DNA from: Membranipora membranacea
Lineage: Eukaryota; Bryozoa; Gymnolaemata; Cheilostomatida; Membraniporidae
Reading direction: 5' to 3'
Assembly (NCBI GenBank): GCA_914767715.1
Contig: OU612074.1
Coordinates: 20,694,062 to 20,758,061 of the forward strand
Length of the DNA stretch: 64,000 bases
Part shown: one piece after another, positions 57,539 to 64,000 of the stretch
How positions within the stretch are numbered: position 1 is the stretch's first letter
How the letters are laid out: the number at the start of each line of letters is the position of its first letter
The notes under the pieces: model-generated
The model's database searches: none
The model's input: the letters and a program-made list of their open reading frames with translations, nothing else
What the model was told of the DNA's origin: nothing
Translations under genes and position numbers: made by a program

Positions 57539-60500
57539 TATAATACAACACATCCTGACGAGTAGCCCAGTTTCTGATTGGGCAGATGTGTTGTACTTTG
57601 TACTTTTGTAGCATAGTATTACTCAATGTTGTCTGTCAACATGCCATGAGTATATTAATCATATCTGTCTCATGTGTATTATATAATGTACTTTACCAGT
57701 TAGTACAGACCCTCTGCAGGCGGTTGAACGTGGTCTCTTGGACTAAATGACAAACAATGATCCATGCATCTTTTGCATGGGACTCCTAAATATTTGTTTA
57801 CTAATTTACCTTCTGTTTCTAGTTTGGCTACATTTATGCATAAATCTACTTCCAAAAGACACACCCTCTGCACTTCCAATTTCATTCCCATTCCCTTCCA
57901 CTCTCCCTGTTCCACCTAACAATGTTAAGGGTCAGCTTAACACATTATTATTCAGCATCCTGTTAATTTACTGTTGGACATACACTGCATGTTTGATTAC
58001 ATATCACTTCTTTCTCCTGTTTCCTCTTTAATAGTTAATTTGTACACCTAAATTAATTACATTATCAGATATATTGGTGTAGTGATTAGCATAATTTCAG
58101 TGAGTTCTATTAATAGAACACATATTTGACAAAGACATTACCATATTGAAGGTGATAATAACATTATCTTATCAAGCATAAGGTTAGGGTCAAATGCAGT
58201 GGGCAGTTATTAAAAGTAACAGTCAAAACTTTGCTTCAAAGGTGTAAATACAATTAACTTTAGTTTGCCCTTACAATTTTGCATGTAGGTGGGATATACA
58301 GGGCGCAGCTTCTTTAGGTTGTACAGAAATAGGTAGCGCTATTCAACACGCCCGTCTGTTGATTTTTAGTCACACTGTATATATTTCTGATTAGAGAGGC
58401 GATTTGATATTATTAAACACTCAATTTGGGAGTTAATTGTGCAGGAAAGTGGCTCCCTGTTTACCTGCTTATTCTCCCTGTATGCAAATCTACCTCTAAG
58501 GATGAATACCAAACCACCCATATTACATCAGCAATTGCTTGCTCTGGTGTGGCTTGGGCCGTCCCCCTAGTGTGGTTTAGGCCGTCCCCCTGTTGCGGTC
58601 ATACTTCTACAAAAATGAAAAATGAAGTTGTGGTGGGCTTCCTAGATTTCTTTCAAGACAAGCTCCTAAATAGAATAAACGCCCAAAAGGAACTGCTCAA
58701 CAATTACCATGAATAACCATGAGATTTATTGTTTTAAAAATATGCACCTGGAAACTGCATGACGGAGGAAACAGGGCCTGCATTTTATGATAAGGACCGA
58801 ATTCCATATTTATCTGTTTTATACAAGGTTTGATGCTCATAATTGAATTCTGATCACCATTTGCATATCATTTAGGATAATTATGCAAAATATTTTATGT
58901 AGGGCCATATTTATTAAGAATAAGTAGGCTAAGTGTCTGTAATAATGGACAATCGATGAATATGAATAATCGAACATGGAGTACCACGCTGTCAGTGGAC
59001 TTGTTCAAAACTACTTTTGAGCAATGCATCAAATCAATAAGGAAGAGGGAGGCTCAATGTTTGCACAAAACATGAGCTCTTAGTCTGCGAGCTGACCAAC
59101 AAATTTGGAGATTGTATTGCAACTGAAACTTAATACCTTTCAAATCTCCCTGCAAGCTTGGGTTTATGCTCAAATATCCATCTGGAAATGTTGGCAGTGT
59201 TAAGTTATGAAAACCTCTGACGAGTACTCTCTACAGCCACGCTCGTTGTTTGTATTGATTAATCATAATGATCCATAGCTGATTAACTATGAAAGTCCAA
59301 TGCTTCGTTCTGATCAATTTGGTTGGGTGAAACCAAACCAATGAGAGCTAACACATTCGCCATTCTATGAACCACCAACATCGTATAATTTTTGAAGCTG
59401 TTGAATTGGCAAAAAATTAACAAAACAATCCATCTATTTCTGCCACCAGTCTAATATTACAATGTGAGATTATGATACAGGGTTAATCGTAGGCCTCAAT
59501 TCTATTTGATCACTTGTACAAAACAATTATTGTCATGTAGTCAGTTCAGCGACTTCTTGATCTCAGGTTATTCAGGAGAGTCACACAGGTGGGGGCCACT
59601 ACCGCAAATTATTACTGTTTCCTTTTTCAGACCACTACATTCCGTTCTAAGGATTGAGATGATTTTCAGGAATCAATGGCTTTGTGAAGTCATAGTATTT
59701 TTTATCGCATCATTGTTTAATTATGTGACATAGTGACATTAAGGTAAGATTAAATGGTTTTAGGGATGTATCGAGACAAACAAGACAGGGGGTATAATTA
59801 TTTTCATTACCAGATTCATGCCTCAGTAAACCTGTGACACATTGATAAGCTGAACTTGACTAATATAATGGGTAAAAAAAACTGCAGGGGGGCAAGGTCC
59901 CTGTTGACGACAGGTGTAAACCTGCTCAACAGGTACCTTCCTGGTGAAAGGGTTTGTGAGCCCCTTGGTCTGCGTGGTCGGCTGACCAGGGCCCTGTGGG
60001 GGTGTGGTGATTAGTCAGCAGGTGCGGCGGGCGGGGTTCCTTGGGCTGTCTTCGGCCACATAGTTTTTGGTCATACTGTTAATCAGGCGGTCGCCATTCT
60101 AGTCTCTGACTACCTGATCGCTCCGCTGTCATCATTTTCTTTTAGAAGAACCTTTTATTACAAATAAACACAAACAGAAACCGGAAAAAAAAAGAAAAAA
60201 AGACAGAATCGAAGTTTTGATTACTTTCCATATGGAGCACTGGATCAATTAAACCAAATAAATCTTCACTGAATCAACAAGTGTTAGCAATGGAGATGAA
60301 TCACCCCTTGTTAGGTTTCTGCCCCATTATGAATTTGAAGTATGTAAACAAGAAGTTCTAAAAAAATTCCATCAGAATAAAAAAGAAAATGATTAGCACC
60401 AATTATTCCGCCTCTACCTAATTATTTCCACCTGATCTTAACTGTCAGTGACTCCCTGTTAGATATCTGTGGTCCCGCCCTCCAGACACTGAGCAGATAC

Positions 60501-60752
60501 AGGAGAGGATACAGAGGAGCAGCGAGGGGTTTATTTGCTAAGGATAACCTGGTCAAATCTCTTTGAAATTTTTAGATTAATGCTCTATCAATGTTGGATG
60601 TTCTTTGCCAGTAACATCGAAAGAGAAATCAAACAAAATGACCATATTTTATAATGCTTAATTAATTGATTACTATCCCATCATTTTGCCCCCAACCCAC
60701 CCCTGTTATCTATGGAAATTCTTGCCATAATGAGGTAGGCAAACTGTGGAGC
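57539..60752. other. Intergenic upstream of acidic gene 3
   Basis: No supported gene. ORFs at 57747-58031 and 58426-58716 have no domain, splice or promoter support. Confidence 0.45.
59880..60200 (+). repeat. GC-rich segment ending in an A-rich tail, possible retroposon 3' end
   Basis: It is much richer in G and C than its surroundings and ends in an A-rich tail near 60170-60205. This is the usual shape of a truncated retroposon, but no protein or known family is recognised. Confidence 0.3.
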
Positions 60753-60760
60753 TATTTAAA
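60753..60760 (+). promoter_or_regulatory. TATA-like box of acidic gene 3
   Basis: TATTTAAA, 62-69 bp before the ATG, the same spacing as in gene 2. Confidence 0.55.
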
Positions 60761-60821
60761 CCTGAGGTTATTGTAGCTTGTACTCACAGGACCAGGGGCT
60801 TTTAAACAGATAGCAGCTATC

Positions 60822-64000
<3,179 letters not shown>

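Noticed and set aside
57747-58031. 94-codon hydrophobic ORF
   Set aside because: Its Leu/Ile-rich content follows from AT-rich pyrimidine-biased DNA; no start context or supporting features.

Overview
This is AT-rich metazoan (invertebrate) nuclear DNA. Genes are broken into short exons with canonical GT/AG introns. Signal peptides sit on tiny first exons, promoters carry TATA boxes, and polyadenylation signals follow the stop codons. Introns and intergenic DNA are full of tRNA-derived SINEs, terminal-inverted-repeat elements and local tandem duplications. The gene types (Ly6, C-type lectin, Reeler, acidic proline-rich secreted proteins) would suit a marine lophotrochozoan, but the sequence does not settle the taxon.

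Layout. (1) 1-9 kb: a Ly6-like locus cut down to a signal-peptide minigene (1071-6431), whose long intron holds a roughly 4.3 kb inverted repeat, then an intact Ly6/uPAR-type gene (6924-8920). (2) 10-17 kb: a 0.5 kb tandem duplication, then a ~3 kb tandem duplication carrying two C-type lectin copies. Copy 1 has an intact frame but a CG where its last acceptor AG should be. Copy 2 keeps that AG but has in-frame stops. (3) 17-27 kb: gene-poor, with repeats. (4) 27-31 kb: a six-exon secreted Reeler-domain gene. (5) 34.9-39.6 kb, minus strand: a three-exon gene for a charged 142-residue protein I do not recognise. (6) 44.6 kb to the window end: three plus-strand genes of one secreted, proline/valine/alanine/aspartate-rich family (44617-46421, 51732-54786 and 60822 to beyond 64000).

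The three-gene family is the most notable content. Each gene has a signal-peptide exon ending in a phase-2 intron, then one giant low-complexity exon built from PVD/PVA triplets. In the two complete genes a phase-1 intron leads to a short last exon with a cysteine domain. That domain aligns without gaps between genes 1 and 2 (shared FGRQ, CVCN and VDP blocks). Genes 2 and 3 also share a gapless N-terminal motif with two cysteines 16 residues apart. Gene 3 is open to the window edge. Its 773 visible repeat codons contain no Lys, Arg, His, Cys, Met or aromatic residue, and it shows very recent 450/900 bp higher-order duplications. I know no family with this architecture. A secreted structural polyanion (mineral matrix, mucus or adhesive) is an inference only.

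All exon structures were derived by hand from splice signals and phase. For each complete model (Ly6, Reeler, minus-strand gene, acidic genes 1 and 2) the exon lengths sum to a multiple of three. No expression or database evidence was available.
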